Source: CAWHOW01 sp050013795 (GTDB lineage Bacteria; Bacteroidota; Bacteroidia; Bacteroidales; CG2-30-32-10). From it: a stretch of 14,682 nt of DNA. The translations under genes were made by a program, and so were the position numbers. This document shows positions 13,697-14,682 of the stretch, in pieces. The stretch's first letter is position 1, and every line of letters starts with the position of its first letter. The stretch is from contig JBEKEO010000061.1 of assembly GCA_050013795.1 (NCBI GenBank), positions 1-14,682 on the forward strand. The letters run 5' to 3'. The notes under the pieces were generated by a model. That model made no database searches. It was given only the letters and a program-made list of their open reading frames with translations, and had not been told where the DNA came from.

Positions 13697-14254
13697 TTAT
13701 TTATTCATCAATTCAAACAACTTTGTAGTGGTATTCCAATTTCTAACAGTTATGTTTTTATAAACAGGAAGTGATATTATTTTAGTTAAATAACTTTGTC
13801 CTGCCTTGCTTATTAGCCTGGAGAAATAAAGGACGCCTTTCCCCGCATAAGCTTTATCAACTCCTTCTCTTTCTTTTATTGTTTTAATAGCCACTTCAGA
13901 GGTAAGCGGCTCTTTTAAAAAGAGAACATCGTACCTGTATTCATCGGGGTTTTCGCCATAGCCTTTAGGCGCTTTTTTAACAATTGTTTCAAGTTGATCA
14001 TAAGTAGTCAATACAACTAATGACTTGTAGTTAAAATTATCAGATAATGTTTTTTCTATTTTTTTTGTCAGCTTCGCTTTGTCTTTTTCAGTGGATTTAA
14101 ACAGCACATTACCACTTTGAATAAATGTTGCAACATCAGTAAAACCCATTGTTTCAAAACAGGCTTTCAGCTCGGTCATTTTGATAATATTGTTCCCGCC
14201 TACATTGATACCTCGTAATAATGCAAGGTATTGAATGGTTGTTTCAGCTTTCAT
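13697..14254 (-). CDS. DUF1697-family protein
   Basis: 185 residues, the usual size of this family. The N-terminal signature is YLALLRGINVGGNNIIKMTELK (9-30), followed by GFTDVATFIQSGNVLF (37-52), then a helical and strand region and the C-terminal ITVRNWNTTTKLFELM, which is also typical. DUF1697 proteins are cytoplasmic and of unknown biochemical function; none should be inferred. The gene stands alone, about 240 bases downstream of the start of the small secreted gene and 135 bases from the partial gene on its other side. Confidence 0.9.
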   Translation of the reverse strand: MKAETTIQYLALLRGINVGGNNIIKMTELKACFETMGFTDVATFIQSGNVLFKSTEKDKAKLTKKIEKTLSDNFNYKSLVVLTTYDQLETIVKKAPKGYGENPDEYRYDVLFLKEPLTSEVAIKTIKEREGVDKAYAGKGVLYFSRLISKAGQSYLTKIISLPVYKNITVRNWNTTTKLFELMNK

Positions 14255-14389
14255 TTACTAAAAATAACGTCTTAAAGATGAAATGGTAATTAAACTGTAT
14301 AAACGTGCAATTTAAGTTTTTGCAGTTTCTACGTAATCCTTAATTAATCTATAGTCAATTTCTTAAATTATCTGCATAAATCTTAAAAT

Positions 14390-14682
14390 TTAATAAAGAT
14401 TTTTCGCCGCATCAAACAGCAAGAACATATTCACCGCCTGCAAAAACTCAAACTCTTTCAGATCGTTTTTCAGAAATTCGGCTTTGTTAAGCTCGAACGT
14501 GGATTTATTAAACGTTCCTTTTACAGCTTCCGATTCAAAAATGTATTGATCATCTTTAAAGGTCAGCGTGCTTATTTCGTTTTGCTGTTTATGAAGCAGA
14601 ACGGTTTTATCTTTTAGTTTACTAAGCATGAAACCGTTTTCCACTTCCTTAAAACTTTTAGTTGTAAGATAAAACTTAGGCT
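14390..14682 (-). CDS. C-terminal end of a hypothetical protein, runs off the window
   Basis: The frame is open from the stop at 14390 to the right edge. A GTG at 14644 could be taken as the start, but twelve more in-frame codons precede it to the edge without a stop (PKFYLTTKSFKEV...), so the fragment is better read as the 3' end of a longer gene: 97 codons here. The visible part is a charged, strand-rich sequence (SKLKDKTVLLHKQQNEISTL; DDQYIFESEAVKGTFNKSTFEL) ending in a helix (EFLQAVNMFLLFDAAKNLY). The family is not recognised. No Shine-Dalgarno stands before the GTG. Confidence 0.6.
   Translation of the reverse strand, partial: PKFYLTTKSFKEVENGFMLSKLKDKTVLLHKQQNEISTLTFKDDQYIFESEAVKGTFNKSTFELNKAEFLKNDLKEFEFLQAVNMFLLFDAAKNLY

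Noticed and set aside
13550..13774. 74-codon plus-strand frame at the end of the DUF1697 gene
   Set aside because: It overlaps the DUF1697 3' end antisense and has no recognisable features.

Overview
The window looks like part of a Bacteroidota chromosome. The evidence is AT-rich DNA, a protein with a type IX secretion (T9SS) C-terminal sorting domain, promoter boxes of the Bacteroidota type (TAnnTTTG near -7), weak or absent Shine-Dalgarno sequences, a TonB-like protein of the Bacteroidota kind, and a pyruvate:ferredoxin oxidoreductase that points to anaerobic or fermentative metabolism. No rRNA, tRNA, CRISPR array, integrase or transposase was seen.

Left part (1-2991). A truncated secreted-protein gene (minus strand, TTG start) is followed by a TonB-family gene with its own terminator. 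Then comes an unusual block: about 680 bases without a gene, holding a promoter candidate and two palindromic elements; an orphan 268-residue gene that is visibly richer in GC than its neighbours; and, 15 bases after its stop codon, a 336-base higher-order tandem array. The array consists of 16 monomers of exactly 21 bases, arranged as four 84-base units, each unit opening with a hairpin. This array and the gene beside it are the most unusual things in the window.

Middle (2992-8678). A secreted protein, probably a seven-bladed propeller with a T9SS tail, is followed by an HU-type DNA-binding protein with a clear promoter and terminator. On the minus strand, a likely operon (cupin, GH130 glycoside phosphorylase/hydrolase, and a two-domain GT4 glycosyltransferase fused to an alpha/alpha-barrel domain) suggests turnover of a mannose-containing or related glycan. 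The last two genes overlap by four bases.

Right part (8784-14682). A full-length pyruvate:ferredoxin oxidoreductase gene is divergent from a small HAD-family gene of the soluble P-type-ATPase-like kind. Their -7 boxes form an inverted repeat in the shared intergenic region. A small secreted hypothetical protein, a DUF1697 protein and the C-terminal end of a gene that runs off the window follow on the minus strand. All family assignments rest on reading the translations; no database search was possible.
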